A model generated the notes under the pieces. The model saw only the letters and a program-made list of their open reading frames with translations, was not told where the DNA came from and ran no database searches. The translations under genes and the position numbers were made by a program. A stretch of 39,669 nt of DNA from Bacillus sp. ISL-45 (GTDB taxonomy: Bacteria > Bacillota > Bacilli > Bacillales > Cytobacillaceae): NCBI RefSeq assembly GCF_018613195.1, contig NZ_JAGGQQ010000025.1:1-39669 (forward strand), written 5' to 3'. Positions 7,942-16,602 of the stretch are shown here, piece by piece. Position 1 is the stretch's first letter; each line of letters starts with the position of its first letter.

Positions 7942-9798
7942 TTATTCCTCATCTTTTTCATAAAAACGAAGCAAATCTCCGTAAATAATCTGGTCTGAGT
8001 AGCTCAGTTCGTTCTTGGCATGCTCGATATAAGGTTCACAGCCTGCGCCCTCTGTCGGCTCTCCAGTGGCTTTATCGTAACAGACGCCTTTCGTGTAAAC
8101 TACGTCTTCAGTAATGAAGCTTCCGTCTCTTAGGGCAACAAAGTTATCCTGCTTCTCGGAGAACATGTCTGCTCCAAACTGGATATCTTGTTTTGTATCG
8201 ATCCCAGCGAGATTCAGCAATGTTGGGCGAAGATCGATTTGACCAGTTACAGTTGAAATGGTCTTGCCTTCGTGGCCAGGAATGTGAATGATCATTGGCA
8301 CACGCTGTAATTGTGTTGAAACAAATGGCGTGATTTCCTTGCCAAGGTACTGCTCCATTGCCTTGTTATGGTTTTCGGAAATTCCATAGTGGTCACCGTA
8401 GATCACTATGATTGAATCCTCGTAAAGACCTTCCGCCTTCAAATCTTCGATGAAAAGCTTAAAGGCTTCATCCGTATAGCGAACGGTTGGGAAGTAGCGG
8501 TTCAAAGTGCCGCTGTTTGAATCAAACTCATCAATGAATTTATCTTCTTCATCCAGTTCGAACGGGAAGTGGTTTGTCAGCGTAATGAACTTCGCGAAGA
8601 ACGGCTTTGGCATTGCTTTTAAATGTTCAACTGACTGGTCAAAGAAATCGACGTCCTTCATACCCCAGCCAACAGAATTTTCTTCATTCACTTCATAATC
8701 CGGCAATGAGTAGAAACGGTCATAGCCGAAGTTATTGTACATTACGTCACGATTCCAGAAGCTCTTGTTGTTCGCATGAAGCTTCGCAGTGTAATAAGAG
8801 TTTTCCTTCAGCCTTTCAGCAAGTGACATGTACTGATTCCCTGAATGGGTGAAGAAAACTGCTCCGCGTCCAAGCGGATATAAAGAGTTTTCCAATAGGA
8901 ATTCTGAATCAGACGTTTTACCCTGTGCCGTCTGATGGTAAAAGTTATCAAAGTAATAGCTGTCTTTAATGAACTCATTCAGGAATGGCGTGATTTCCTG
9001 GCCATTCACTTTCTGTCCGATGACAAAATTCTGGGTAGATTCCATTGAAATCACAATGAGGTTCTTGCCCTTTGCCGCGCCGAACATTTCTTTAGATGGT
9101 TCTGTGTATTGAGCACGAGTATAGTTCTCGATTTCGGTCAGCTGGTTGCCATCTGCCATGGCTCTTTGTGCGGTTGTCTTTGTTTGCAGGTACGCATCAT
9201 AAATATGGTGATTGTACGTCCCGATATTCTTCACTAGGATTTCTCTGTCAAATGTACGAGTCAGCAATTCCGGACGCTCGGACTCTGAAAGCCCAAGGTT
9301 GAAAAATGCAAGGCCGATCGCACTAAAGTAAAAGGCAGCTGCATATACGCTTTTGTACTTTTTAAAAGAAATCTTTGGTGTTTTCACAAAAGCCAGGGCT
9401 AAAATCAACAATGCATCCGCAAAATAAATGATGTCAGTCCAGCCGATCAATTCCCCGACACTGCTCTTTAAATCGCCCATATTGCTTGTCTGTGTCAAAA
9501 GAGGAATCGTGATGAAATCACTGAATTCCTTATAGTAAACAACATTGGCGTAAAGGATAAAGGAAGTGATGAAGCTTGTTGCGACAACAAAGATTTTCTG
9601 CTTTCTGCCGGCCATTAAGATCCCAAGTCCCAAAGCGAACATGAGGAAGCTTAAAGGGTTGATGAACAGGATGAATTCCTGCATTTTATTTTCAATATCT
9701 ATATCAAAATTGAACTTATAAACGGTGTAGGTTTTAAGCCATAATAGAACAATGGCAATTAAGACGAAACTTACGGACATGTTCTTTTTTGTCCCCAT
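7942..9798 (-). CDS. ltaS: Lipoteichoic acid synthase, LtaS family
   Basis: Membrane enzyme that polymerises glycerol phosphate from phosphatidylglycerol onto the LTA glycolipid anchor outside the membrane; it is Mn-dependent. Five hydrophobic segments occupy residues ~8-170. The extracellular sulfatase-like domain follows, with E253 (SMES), the catalytic nucleophile T295 in QGKTSDSEF, and the metal motif YGDHYGIS. The junction contains QRAMADG, resembling the signal-peptidase cleavage site of LtaS enzymes. The 618 residues lack the long hydrophilic tail of B. subtilis LtaS (649). AGGAGG precedes the ATG by 8-9 nt. Similarity is closest to LtaS rather than YfnI or YqgS as far as memory allows. 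The gene is divergent from an Mn-efflux type CDF protein. Confidence 0.9.
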   Translation of the reverse strand: MGTKKNMSVSFVLIAIVLLWLKTYTVYKFNFDIDIENKMQEFILFINPLSFLMFALGLGILMAGRKQKIFVVATSFITSFILYANVVYYKEFSDFITIPLLTQTSNMGDLKSSVGELIGWTDIIYFADALLILALAFVKTPKISFKKYKSVYAAAFYFSAIGLAFFNLGLSESERPELLTRTFDREILVKNIGTYNHHIYDAYLQTKTTAQRAMADGNQLTEIENYTRAQYTEPSKEMFGAAKGKNLIVISMESTQNFVIGQKVNGQEITPFLNEFIKDSYYFDNFYHQTAQGKTSDSEFLLENSLYPLGRGAVFFTHSGNQYMSLAERLKENSYYTAKLHANNKSFWNRDVMYNNFGYDRFYSLPDYEVNEENSVGWGMKDVDFFDQSVEHLKAMPKPFFAKFITLTNHFPFELDEEDKFIDEFDSNSGTLNRYFPTVRYTDEAFKLFIEDLKAEGLYEDSIIVIYGDHYGISENHNKAMEQYLGKEITPFVSTQLQRVPMIIHIPGHEGKTISTVTGQIDLRPTLLNLAGIDTKQDIQFGADMFSEKQDNFVALRDGSFITEDVVYTKGVCYDKATGEPTEGAGCEPYIEHAKNELSYSDQIIYGDLLRFYEKDEE

Positions 9799-10112
9799 GC
9801 AATCCCTCCTAGGAATCTATTGAAGTTTTCATTTTACCACAATTGAAAATAGTTTTGTAGCTGTACCGTTAATCGCGTAATTTTCCGATATTTATTAGTA
9901 CGAAATAAACACCTGAAAAGTTTCTGGTAATTTTTCCTATTTTATTTTTACTAACTGCGCTTGCCGGGCTGCCCAAGGCGATTGCGCTTTTCTTTACCTG
10001 AGGAAACTTTTTTGCTGGCCTGTTAATTAAATGGATTAGGGTAAAAAGGTTGCTGTAGACTCACTCGCACTTAGATTGTTAAAATGTTCTAGCAGTTGAA
10101 TGGAGGCCAGTC
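9799..10112. other. Divergent intergenic region of ltaS and the CDF gene
   Basis: No open frame with a ribosome binding site. It holds a degenerate dispersed repeat at 9957-9997 and, close to the CDF gene, an AT-rich TTAAAAT candidate -10 box. No clear -35 was found, and no Mn-sensing riboswitch (yybP-ykoY type) was recognised. Confidence 0.5.
9957..9997. repeat. Short dispersed palindromic element, copy 1
   Basis: Shares the core AAGGCG-TTGCGCTTTTCTT with copies at 12591-12636 and 14659-14698. Read on the minus strand it gives the form AAGCGCAATCGCCTTGG familiar from Bacillus intergenic repeats. Outer GCGC segments can pair. Confidence 0.6.
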
Positions 10113-10982
10113 ATGAATGAACAACGTTATTCTAATTTAAAACTAGGTGAACGCGGGGCCATTATAAGTATCCTCGCTTATATACTTCTCTCTGTCTTGA
10201 AGCTTTCTGTAGGTTACATCAGCGATTCCGAAGCATTAAAGGCTGATGGCCTGAATAATACGACCGATATTCTAGCCTCAGTGTCCGTTTTGATCGGTCT
10301 GAGGCTGTCACAAAAACCTGCGGATGATGACCATCTTTATGGCCATTGGAAATCGGAAATGGTCGCTTCGATGGTGGCGTCATTTATCATCATCCTTGTC
10401 GGTTTCCAGGTTCTAACCAGCGCCTTCACCTCGTTTTTTGAAGGAGCTGCCGAAGCACCAGATCTTATTGCAGCATGGACAGGTTTATTTTCGGCACTCA
10501 TTATGTATTTCGTGTATCGGTATAACCGGAACCTCGCCAGCAAAATAAAAAGCCACTCGGTCATGGCCGCGGCTAAAGATAACCTGTCCGATTCCTGGGT
10601 GAGTATTGGAACTGCCGCAGGCATCATCGGCTCTCAATTTGGTTTGCCCTGGCTTGACCCCGTAACTGCATTCATCGTTGGTGCACTGATTTTAAAAACA
10701 GGCTGGGGCATCTTCCGTGAAGCATCCCACCAGCTGACAGACGGCTTTGATGTTGACCTAATTAAAGAATATAACGATACGATCTGTAATATTCCTGGTG
10801 TCAAAGGAATTAAGGATTTAAAGGCAAGAAGCTACGGAAACAATATTGTCGTGGACTGCGTCATCACTGTGAAACCCACCCTCGACATCAGCACCGCTCA
10901 TGATATCTCGACAATGGTCGAAGAGAAACTAATGGAAGAATACGATATATATGACGTCCATGTACATGTAGAGCCGGATTGA
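10113..10982 (+). CDS. Cation diffusion facilitator, probable Mn(II) efflux (MneS/YeaB-like)
   Basis: 289-residue CDF transporter with six predicted membrane helices and a cytosolic C-terminal ferredoxin-like domain. The TM2 metal motif lies in ADGLNNTTD (D45, N49) and the TM5 motif is D156-x3-D160 (KDNLSDS). TM5 has Asp rather than His, which fits Mn/Fe-type rather than Zn-type members. The whole sequence (including TADGLNNTTD-like and IGLRLSQKP segments) strongly resembles B. subtilis YeaB (MneS), an Mn exporter driven by proton exchange. GGAGG precedes the ATG by 8 nt. It is divergent from the Mn-dependent LTA synthase gene. Confidence 0.88.
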   Translation: MNEQRYSNLKLGERGAIISILAYILLSVLKLSVGYISDSEALKADGLNNTTDILASVSVLIGLRLSQKPADDDHLYGHWKSEMVASMVASFIIILVGFQVLTSAFTSFFEGAAEAPDLIAAWTGLFSALIMYFVYRYNRNLASKIKSHSVMAAAKDNLSDSWVSIGTAAGIIGSQFGLPWLDPVTAFIVGALILKTGWGIFREASHQLTDGFDVDLIKEYNDTICNIPGVKGIKDLKARSYGNNIVVDCVITVKPTLDISTAHDISTMVEEKLMEEYDIYDVHVHVEPD

Positions 10983-11068
10983 TCAAGAAAAAGTTATGAA
11001 CGACTATAGACTTGTTCATGCTATACTTAGCTGTACATTTAGATTTTGAAGGGTAAAGGTAAAAATAG

Positions 11069-11260
11069 ATGAAGTTTGTAAAATCTCAGATGAAACAATT
11101 GATTAAGAATAATCCAGAACTGCAAACGCGCTTATCCAGTTTGATTAAAGAACATGATCTGGAGAAAAATTATGCCCTTAAGGCTTTGTATCATTCTGAA
11201 GTAGCTGAGGGTGGAAAGTATCAGCTCGCATATCAAGCACTTGACTTGCCCAAGGGGTAA
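11069..11260 (+). CDS. Small hypothetical protein (63 aa)
   Basis: Unrecognised. The product is soluble, charged and mostly helical in character, with no signal peptide or membrane segment and a C-terminal stretch rich in Tyr, Gln and Ala (KYQLAYQALDLPKG). A purine-rich AAAGGT lies about 9 nt before the ATG. It has the same strand as the CDF gene and follows it by 86 nt. Coding potential looks real (balanced composition, plausible start), but there is no family assignment. Confidence 0.6.
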   Translation: MKFVKSQMKQLIKNNPELQTRLSSLIKEHDLEKNYALKALYHSEVAEGGKYQLAYQALDLPKG

Positions 11261-11309
11261 GTCATTTTTATTTCGATTTCTACAAGGCACTTTATTCTTT
11301 TTAGTTGTA

Positions 11310-11492
11310 GGCTGTTTTCGTAAAGATTGTTGTTAAAATCCTAAAGCCGATTTTAACGTAATAGAAGGCCGTTTAGCAGGTCGGTATTAAGTTTGCATGC
11401 TCTTTTCTCACAAAAGAGTCAACTTTGCGAAGAAAAATAGGTCATTCAATCCTATTTTGTTCTCAATAGCAACAAAGTTTGAGAAAAGAGCC
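11310..11492. repeat. 183-bp palindromic (MITE-like) element
   Basis: The ends are imperfect inverted repeats: the left end starts GGCTGTTTTCGTAAAGATTG, and the right end read in reverse starts GGCTCTTTTCTCAAACTTTG. An internal segment at about 11399-11418 repeats the GCTCTTTTCTC end motif as a local hairpin. No open frame is carried. The right end lies 8 bp before the probable ATG of the methyltransferase gene. Confidence 0.72.
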
Positions 11493-11499
11493 TAGTAAT

Positions 11500-12492
11500 A
11501 TGTTATGGAATGGAGAAAAACAAGGAGAGGAATTGTTTACTTTGCTATTAACTAACCTTGAGCCTGGCTCTTATATATACAATTATGCTTTACCGGATGA
11601 AGAAAAATCTTTGTGTGCCCTGGAAATGCGTTCGTTCTTTGGTTTCGATACAGAGTTAAGTACACTGGAGAGTTCGGTGAAAATCGACCAAAGCCGCAGT
11701 CCGTTTATGAGGGGACGTATGGATGTCATCTTTGAAGGTGAGCAATTAGAGGACGTTATTGAGCAAGTGAAGAAGTTAGAATTGAATGGTTCTACTTTTA
11801 AAGTGATGTATGTAAAAGTGGCAGGTCCTGAAAAGGTGGATTTTAAAGAAAGGCGCCGAATCGAACGGGTAGTGGGCCTGCAAATTCCCGGAGAGCCGGA
11901 GCTCATAAATCCAGATGTTCTGTTTGGGATCATGAATGTAAACGGGGGTTGGGTATTTGGAGAATACCACAGCAGTGAAGCGGTCTGGCTGTACCATCAG
12001 CAAAAACCTCATAGCTACTCGACTTCATTAAGCACCCGTGTCGCAAGAGCCGTTGCCAATATTGCCGTACCTGATCCAGCCGGAGTTAAAGCGATCGACC
12101 CATGCTGTGGAATTGGAACGGTAGTCGTGGAAGCATTGTCGATGGGCATCGACATCGTTGCCAGTGATGTCAATCCGCTCATACTGCCTGGTACAAGGGA
12201 GAACATCGCGCATTTTGGCTATGCAGCGGAAGTGACGTTTAAGGACATCCGCAAGGTAACTGGGAGCTATGACGTGGCGATTATTGATATGCCTTACAAT
12301 CTGTGCTCGGTCATCACACCCGAAGAGCAGCTCGAGATGCTCCAAAGCACATTCAAATTCGCTGATAAAGTCGTCATCGTCACGATTGAACCAATCGATT
12401 CAATTATCGGAGATGCCGGCTTTGAAATTGCTGACCGCTGTGTCGTGAGAAAAGGGAACTTCGAACGCGAGATCATTGTATGTAAAAAATAA
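11500..12492 (+). CDS. TRM11-like SAM-dependent RNA methyltransferase
   Basis: Class I methyltransferase with an N-terminal THUMP-like half, probably modifying a guanosine in tRNA or rRNA. The N-terminal family signature reads YNYALPDEEKSLCALEMRSF. The SAM-binding motif is DPCCGIGTVVVEAL, an acidic SAM-contact residue lies in IVASDVNPL, and the catalytic DMPYN replaces the commoner (N/D)PPY. The product is about 330 residues. The frame stays open upstream to a TTG at 11479 that lies inside the palindromic element, so I place the start at the ATG at 11500. The only SD-like sequence is AAAAGAG in the element's end. It is followed by a strong terminator. The exact RNA target is not decidable. 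Confidence 0.82.
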   Translation: MLWNGEKQGEELFTLLLTNLEPGSYIYNYALPDEEKSLCALEMRSFFGFDTELSTLESSVKIDQSRSPFMRGRMDVIFEGEQLEDVIEQVKKLELNGSTFKVMYVKVAGPEKVDFKERRRIERVVGLQIPGEPELINPDVLFGIMNVNGGWVFGEYHSSEAVWLYHQQKPHSYSTSLSTRVARAVANIAVPDPAGVKAIDPCCGIGTVVVEALSMGIDIVASDVNPLILPGTRENIAHFGYAAEVTFKDIRKVTGSYDVAIIDMPYNLCSVITPEEQLEMLQSTFKFADKVVIVTIEPIDSIIGDAGFEIADRCVVRKGNFEREIIVCKK

Positions 12493-12502
12493 GATAAATT
12501 TA

Positions 12503-12535
12503 AGGACGATTATGCTTGTCATAATCGTCCTTTCT
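12503..12535 (+). terminator. Terminator of the methyltransferase gene
   Basis: Perfect 12-bp arms AGGACGATTATG (12503-12514) and its complement (12520-12531) with a 5-nt loop, followed by a short T-rich stretch. Confidence 0.9.
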
Positions 12536-12590
12536 TCTTGTTTAGATTAAAATTTAGTTGTGGATTACTAAAGGTAGTATTCTTAATCCA

Positions 12591-12636
12591 GCTCCAGCGC
12601 TTATCGGGGCTGAACGAGGCGCTTGCGCTTTTTATT
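12591..12636. repeat. Short dispersed palindromic element, copy 2
   Basis: Directly abuts the stop codon of dbpA (on its downstream side). Read on the minus strand it starts AATAAAAAGCGCAAGCGCC and ends AGCGCTGGAGC, so outer AGCGC/GCGCT can pair. It is the best preserved of the three copies. Confidence 0.75.
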
Positions 12637-14082
12637 CTATTTAATCGCCTTGCTGACTCTAAGCTTCTTCCCTTTGATCGTTGCATTCTCCATTGCCTGC
12701 ATGACAAGCGAGCCTTTTCCGTTCAGGATATCGACATAGGACATTGTATCGTGGATCGTGATGATGCCGATATCGTCTGCGGTTACTCCAGGGATTTTTG
12801 CAATTGTTCCCACGAAGTCGACGGCACGAAGCTTCTTCTTTTTCCCGCCGCTGAAATGAAGCTTCATGATTCCCTGGTTGATGCGGGCTGTTTTGTTGTT
12901 TTTCACGACACGGCGCCCGCTGATTTTTTCATCGAAAGTAGCCTGGTTTCTTGCAACGTCCTGCTTGCTAGGACCTTCTGTCACAGGAATCTCAAAGCCA
13001 ATGTATCTTTCGATTGACCTGATGAACTTCCCTTCATAAGGTGTAGCAAGCGTAATCGCTTTTCCCTTGTTTCCGGCACGCCCGGTTCGGCCTGTCCGGT
13101 GCACATAACCCTCTTTTTCCATTGGAACGTCATAGTTGATGACAAGCGATACGTTATCGACGTCAATTCCCCGCGCAGCCACATCGGTAGCCACTAGATA
13201 ACGGAAATTCCCCATCTTGAAGCCATTCATCACAGCAAAACGGTCTTCTTGTTCCAATCCGCCATGAAGTCTTTCACAGGAATAATTGGCACCCTCAAGC
13301 TCTGCAAAAACTGTATCGACATTTTCCTTCGTCCGGCAAAAAATGATGCAGCTGTCAGGGTTTTCAACAACCGTAATATCTTTTAGAAGGGAAATCTTTT
13401 CCTCTTCCTTCACTTCGATCAGCATATGGACAATCGTTTTTGTCGTAATACCGGTAGAAGCGATTTCGATATTAACCGGATCTTCCATATATTTGTGACA
13501 GAGACTTTCAACGTCTTTAGGCAATGTCGCAGAAAACACCATCGTTACTCTGTCTGATGGAAGTTCTTCAATAATCGATTCCACATCATTGATAAAGCCC
13601 ATATTTAGCATTTCATCCGCTTCATCGATGATTAGATATTTTATTTGGTCTAAAACCAGCGTTCCTCTTTCAATATGATCGATAACGCGTCCTGGCGTAC
13701 CAACAACAACATGAGTCTTTTGCTTCAATTCCTCTTTCTGTTTCGAGAAAGGCTCCTTGCCATAAACGGCCATCGCTTTGATTCGTTTAAACCTTCCAAT
13801 ATTCGTAATGTCTTCACGAACCTGAACAGCCAGTTCCCTTGTTGGAGTGAGAATCAACGCTTGAGGATTCTTTTCCTCCCAATCGACCATATCGCTAATG
13901 GGAATTCCGAATGAAGCCGTCTTTCCGCTTCCTGTCTGAGATTTAACAACAAGATCTTGTTTTTCCAAAGCTAATGGAATGACTTCTTCCTGCACCTCTG
14001 TTGGCGATTCATATTTCAACACTGAGAGGGCCCGTTTAATTTCGTCACTTAAGTTGTAATCGTCAAAACTTCGTTTACTCAT
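12637..14082 (-). CDS. dbpA: ATP-dependent RNA helicase DbpA (YxiN)
   Basis: DEAD-box helicase that recognises hairpin 92 of 23S rRNA through its C-terminal domain and acts in 50S subunit assembly. The 481 residues match B. subtilis DbpA (about 479). Motifs: SQTGSGKT 48-55, PTRELA 80-85, DEAD 153-156, SAT 184-186, [10 protein letters not shown] 298-307, HRTGRTGR 328-335. The C-terminal RNA-recognition domain (~405-481) includes [20 protein letters not shown] and [17 protein letters not shown], as in DbpA. The start ATG follows an A/T-rich leader with AATGAGG upstream. The 3' end runs straight into a dispersed repeat that may act as the mRNA end. Confidence 0.96.
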   Translation of the reverse strand: MSKRSFDDYNLSDEIKRALSVLKYESPTEVQEEVIPLALEKQDLVVKSQTGSGKTASFGIPISDMVDWEEKNPQALILTPTRELAVQVREDITNIGRFKRIKAMAVYGKEPFSKQKEELKQKTHVVVGTPGRVIDHIERGTLVLDQIKYLIIDEADEMLNMGFINDVESIIEELPSDRVTMVFSATLPKDVESLCHKYMEDPVNIEIASTGITTKTIVHMLIEVKEEEKISLLKDITVVENPDSCIIFCRTKENVDTVFAELEGANYSCERLHGGLEQEDRFAVMNGFKMGNFRYLVATDVAARGIDVDNVSLVINYDVPMEKEGYVHRTGRTGRAGNKGKAITLATPYEGKFIRSIERYIGFEIPVTEGPSKQDVARNQATFDEKISGRRVVKNNKTARINQGIMKLHFSGGKKKKLRAVDFVGTIAKIPGVTADDIGIITIHDTMSYVDILNGKGSLVMQAMENATIKGKKLRVSKAIK

Positions 14083-14406
14083 GTAAAAAACCTCATTTTA
14101 TTTAGTATTATCCGACTTATATATAGGATTCTCGCAAAGAATCAGCATATGCATAAACTGAATGGTATTCATTATACTTTAAATGCAGCACTATGCGACC
14201 CGGAATTTGAAATGTAGTAGAAGGGAATCTTAGAAATGCTACTTTGGTATTCATGGGAAGTAGAGAATCTGACGTGAGGTTTGACTCGAATTTCTATAAT
14301 AAGGTTTCACAAAATCACAATAATTTCGATGATACCCTTTAGGGTGTGTGAAGTATAATAATAATATAAGGAAAGCGATTTCATTTTACGAGGAAGGGTG
14401 TTGGAC
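14083..14406. other. Divergent intergenic region of dbpA and the 60-aa gene
   Basis: No supported gene. On the minus strand the dbpA leader can form a GATTCT/AGAATC hairpin (14127-14143). A TATAAT (14354-14359, plus) is a candidate -10 box for the downstream small gene; just upstream of it lies the palindrome ACCCTTTAGGGT (14334-14345), a possible operator. No good -35 was found for either direction. Confidence 0.45.
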
Positions 14407-14589
14407 ATGAACTATCAAGAAGTTAAATCACATTTAGAAGCATTACAGATGCAGCTGGCGAACAAGATGCAGAATCCAAGCCTGTCTATAGATGAAAAAT
14501 CCGAGCTTCAGAGGGCAATTGCGAACTACGATTACATCATCGAATTGACTTGCATGAACCATTTTGAGCGTGGTAAGGCGATTCATTAA
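14407..14589 (+). CDS. Small hypothetical protein (60 aa)
   Basis: Unrecognised, soluble and predicted largely helical, beginning MNYQEVKSHLEALQMQLANK; the regular Leu/Ala spacing suggests a helical hairpin. The open frame extends to GTG 14398 and TTG 14401, but AGGAAGGG (14391-14398) is placed correctly (8 nt) only for the ATG at 14407. A strong terminator follows, which supports a real single-gene unit. Confidence 0.72.
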   Translation: MNYQEVKSHLEALQMQLANKMQNPSLSIDEKSELQRAIANYDYIIELTCMNHFERGKAIH

Positions 14590-14594
14590 AACGA

Positions 14595-14628
14595 AGCCTG
14601 GAGGTACATTCCCTCCAGGCTATTTTTA
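14595..14628. terminator. Terminator after the 60-aa gene
   Basis: AGCCTGGAGG (14595-14604) pairs with CCTCCAGGCT (14612-14621) and is followed by ATTTTT on the plus strand. It lies between convergent genes, but only the plus side shows a T run. Confidence 0.9.
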
Positions 14629-14658
14629 TAGACAAAATATAAAATTCACCGAAACAAG

Positions 14659-14698
14659 GCTCCAGCTTTGCTGAATGACCAAGGCGCTTGTGCTTTAC
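14659..14698. repeat. Short dispersed palindromic element, copy 3
   Basis: Starts GCTCCAGC and contains CAAGGCGCTTGTGCTTTACT. Like copy 2 it directly abuts the stop codon of a minus-strand gene, the HTH regulator. It is more degenerate than copy 2. Confidence 0.65.
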
Positions 14699-15196
14699 TT
14701 ATAGGACTCCACTTAATGGCTTTTGGCTGAAATAATCGAGGGCATAATTGACCTGGTCAATTTCATAGATTTTTCTTTCGATGCAAAACTGAATCACAAG
14801 GTCAGATGTTTCGCTGTCTGACAAAGAGTAGCCGGCAGAGCCTAACAGCTTGTCGGTTTCTTTTTTATTCAGTTCAAGGGCCATCGCAAGGGCAGTGACC
14901 GTGTTTTTGCCTGGTCTGTATTCAGGATTTGAGCGGATCTTTGAAAAAAGCCTTCGGTCGATGCCGGCTTTCTTATAAATCTCGGAGTCCTTGCAGCCTT
15001 TCTTATCTATAAAGCCAAACAGTACCTTTTGCAAAGTTGGCTTCCGTTTCTCTGCAATGAAACTTTCAATCTCCAGCGGCGAAATGCTTTCAAGGACATA
15101 ATCCTCAATCGGGCCCATAGACTTTTCACAAACTACATACATTAAATTCCGGTCAATATACTGCTGCAGTTCTTCTAATAGCATTTTATCGAGCAT
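14699..15196 (-). CDS. HTH (XRE-like) protein divergent from the VWA gene
   Basis: 165-residue soluble protein. A lambda-repressor-like helix-turn-helix can be read at residues ~70-115 (DSEIYKKAGIDRRLFSKIRS followed by a segment like KNTVTALAMALELN), then the GSAGYSLS tail typical of XRE domains. The N-terminal ~65 residues are an unassigned helical region. AAGGAGG precedes the ATG by 7 nt. Its divergent position, with 95 bp to the VWA gene, suggests that it regulates or works with the VWA operon; this is inference. The stop codon abuts a dispersed repeat. Confidence 0.75.
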   Translation of the reverse strand: MLDKMLLEELQQYIDRNLMYVVCEKSMGPIEDYVLESISPLEIESFIAEKRKPTLQKVLFGFIDKKGCKDSEIYKKAGIDRRLFSKIRSNPEYRPGKNTVTALAMALELNKKETDKLLGSAGYSLSDSETSDLVIQFCIERKIYEIDQVNYALDYFSQKPLSGVL

Positions 15197-15291
15197 GGGC
15201 CAGCCTCCTTAAAATGTCGCTTAACAGGCGACCAAAATATGGATGATTCTAGATATGATTATATCAGATTCAGCTTAGGAGGATGATAGTG

Positions 15292-15900
15292 ATGAAGAAT
15301 AATTTAACGGAAATCATATTTTTGCTGGACCGGAGCGGCTCGATGGCAGGACTCGAGGGCGACACAGTTGGCGGATTCAATGCTTTTGTCAAAAAACAGA
15401 CCGAACTCGAAGGCGAAACCATCATGACAACTGTGCTTTTTGATGATCAATATGAAGTGCTCTGGAACGGAATTGATGCGAGGGAGGCGAAGCTGACTGA
15501 AGATGAGTATTATGTCCGCGGGATGACTGCACTTTTGGATGCGGTCGGAAAGACGATCCTTGATGTGGGCTACCGTCTCGCCAGAACAAGTGAGGAAAGG
15601 AGACCAGGCAAAGTCATCTTCGTCATCACGACCGATGGCATGGAGAATGCGAGCAGCGAGTTCACATATGGAAAGGTGAAAGAGCTGATCCGGCATCAGC
15701 AGGAAAAATACAGCTGGGAATTCATCTTCATGGGTGCAAATATCGACGTCGCCAAAGAAGCTGACAGCCTTGGAATCAATATCGAGAATTCCTTTAACTT
15801 CGATGCCACAGAAAAAGGCATTGAAATCATGTATGAAATGGTTTCGGAATCTATTATGGAAAAAAGAATGAAAGGAGTACATGATGATGAAAATCTTTAA
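15292..15900 (+). CDS. VWA-domain protein
   Basis: A 202-residue single von Willebrand A domain, cytosolic (no signal or membrane segment). The MIDAS motif D13-x-S15-x-S17 lies in LLDRSGSMAG, with further metal-site elements in RGMTALLDA and VITTDGMENASS. It resembles TerY-type bacterial VWA proteins that act as metal-dependent scaffolds, but no ter genes or MoxR ATPase are nearby. AGGAGG at 15277-15282 best fits the ATG at 15292; in-frame ATG 15283 and GTG 15289 lie too close. The 3' end overlaps the next gene, implying translational coupling. Confidence 0.85.
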   Translation: MKNNLTEIIFLLDRSGSMAGLEGDTVGGFNAFVKKQTELEGETIMTTVLFDDQYEVLWNGIDAREAKLTEDEYYVRGMTALLDAVGKTILDVGYRLARTSEERRPGKVIFVITTDGMENASSEFTYGKVKELIRHQQEKYSWEFIFMGANIDVAKEADSLGINIENSFNFDATEKGIEIMYEMVSESIMEKRMKGVHDDENL

Positions 15901-16471
15901 AAAATGGTGGTTCTGGCTGATTGCAGTTATTGTTGTCATTGCTTTAGCAGGAGGCGGAGGAGAGGAGGAAACAGCGACGAAGGTAGATGAAGCTGGGGAA
16001 ACTTCAGCTCAGGCAGAAAAAGATGATAAAGCTGTGGAAACCTCAACATCGGCAGGAAGCGAAGAAGAATCGCCGCCTGCAAAGGAGGAATTCTCGGTCG
16101 GGGAGAAGGTTCAACTAGGTGACAATGTGCTGACTGTCACGAAAGCTGAGAAGTCAGCAGGCAGTGATTTCGACCAGCCAAAGGATGGACATGAGTATGT
16201 CGTCGTCACGGTTGTGATTGAAAATGCCGGCGATGAAAACATCTCTTATAATCCATTTGATTTTAAGATGTCGAACAGCCAGGGACAAATCCTTGACCAG
16301 ACATTCACGACAATCGATACTAATACCGCGCTCCAATCCGGTGAACTGGCTCCAGGGGGAAAAGTAACCGGCACGATTGCCTTTGAACAGCCAGCAGGTG
16401 ATCCTGGCCTGCAGCTTCAGTACACACCCAGCTTCTGGTCCGATAAGACAATCATGGTGAATTTGCAATGA
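15884..16471 (+). CDS. Membrane-anchored DUF4352-like protein
   Basis: One N-terminal membrane helix (FKKWWFWLIAVIVVIALAG), then an acidic low-complexity linker of ~50 residues rich in Glu, Ala, Ser and Thr. The C-terminal beta-rich domain has the DUF4352 pattern: VGEKVQLGDNVLTVTKAE, DGHEYVVVTVVIENAGDENI, and GGKVTGTIAFEQPAG. No lipobox Cys, so it is membrane anchored rather than a lipoprotein. Three consecutive ATG codons (15881, 15884, 15887) follow AAAGGAG (15871-15877); the second or third is best spaced. It overlaps the VWA gene by 17 nt and is followed by a terminator. Function unknown. Confidence 0.83.
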   Translation: MMKIFKKWWFWLIAVIVVIALAGGGGEEETATKVDEAGETSAQAEKDDKAVETSTSAGSEEESPPAKEEFSVGEKVQLGDNVLTVTKAEKSAGSDFDQPKDGHEYVVVTVVIENAGDENISYNPFDFKMSNSQGQILDQTFTTIDTNTALQSGELAPGGKVTGTIAFEQPAGDPGLQLQYTPSFWSDKTIMVNLQ

Positions 16472-16476
16472 TAGCA

Positions 16477-16504
16477 AGGGAGCGGGTTTACCGTTCCCTG
16501 CTTT
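16477..16504 (+). terminator. Terminator of the VWA operon
   Basis: AGGGAGCGG (16477-16485) pairs with CCGTTCCCT (16491-16499, one G-U) with a 5-nt loop, followed by GCTTTT. Confidence 0.75.
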
Positions 16505-16521
16505 TGACGTTTTCCTGACAT
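16505..16521 (+). promoter_or_regulatory. Direct-repeat pair TGACGT-N5-TGACAT (distal)
   Basis: Two half-sites 11 bp apart (16505-16510, 16516-16521), the spacing expected for a tandem OmpR-family dimer. It matches the proximal pair at 16603-16619. Confidence 0.45.
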
Positions 16522-16602
16522 ATTAAACATTATTGTGTAGTAAAAACTCCTTGATGCAGTCCATATATTCCTTTTTTAAAATTTTTTATAAAAAATTTCA
16601 CC

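Noticed and set aside
9799-10112. Mn riboswitch (yybP-ykoY) in front of the CDF gene
   Set aside because: No leader of the needed length with the expected stems and conserved loops could be read; only a degenerate dispersed repeat is found.
11310-11492. Intact insertion sequence
   Set aside because: Inverted ends are present but no transposase frame; it is a small noncoding element.
12538-13017. 159-codon plus frame antisense to dbpA
   Set aside because: Shadow of the DbpA reading frame; no ribosome binding site and no recognisable protein.
15881-16471. Lipoprotein reading of the DUF4352-like protein
   Set aside because: No Cys follows the hydrophobic segment, so there is no lipobox; it is a membrane-anchored protein.
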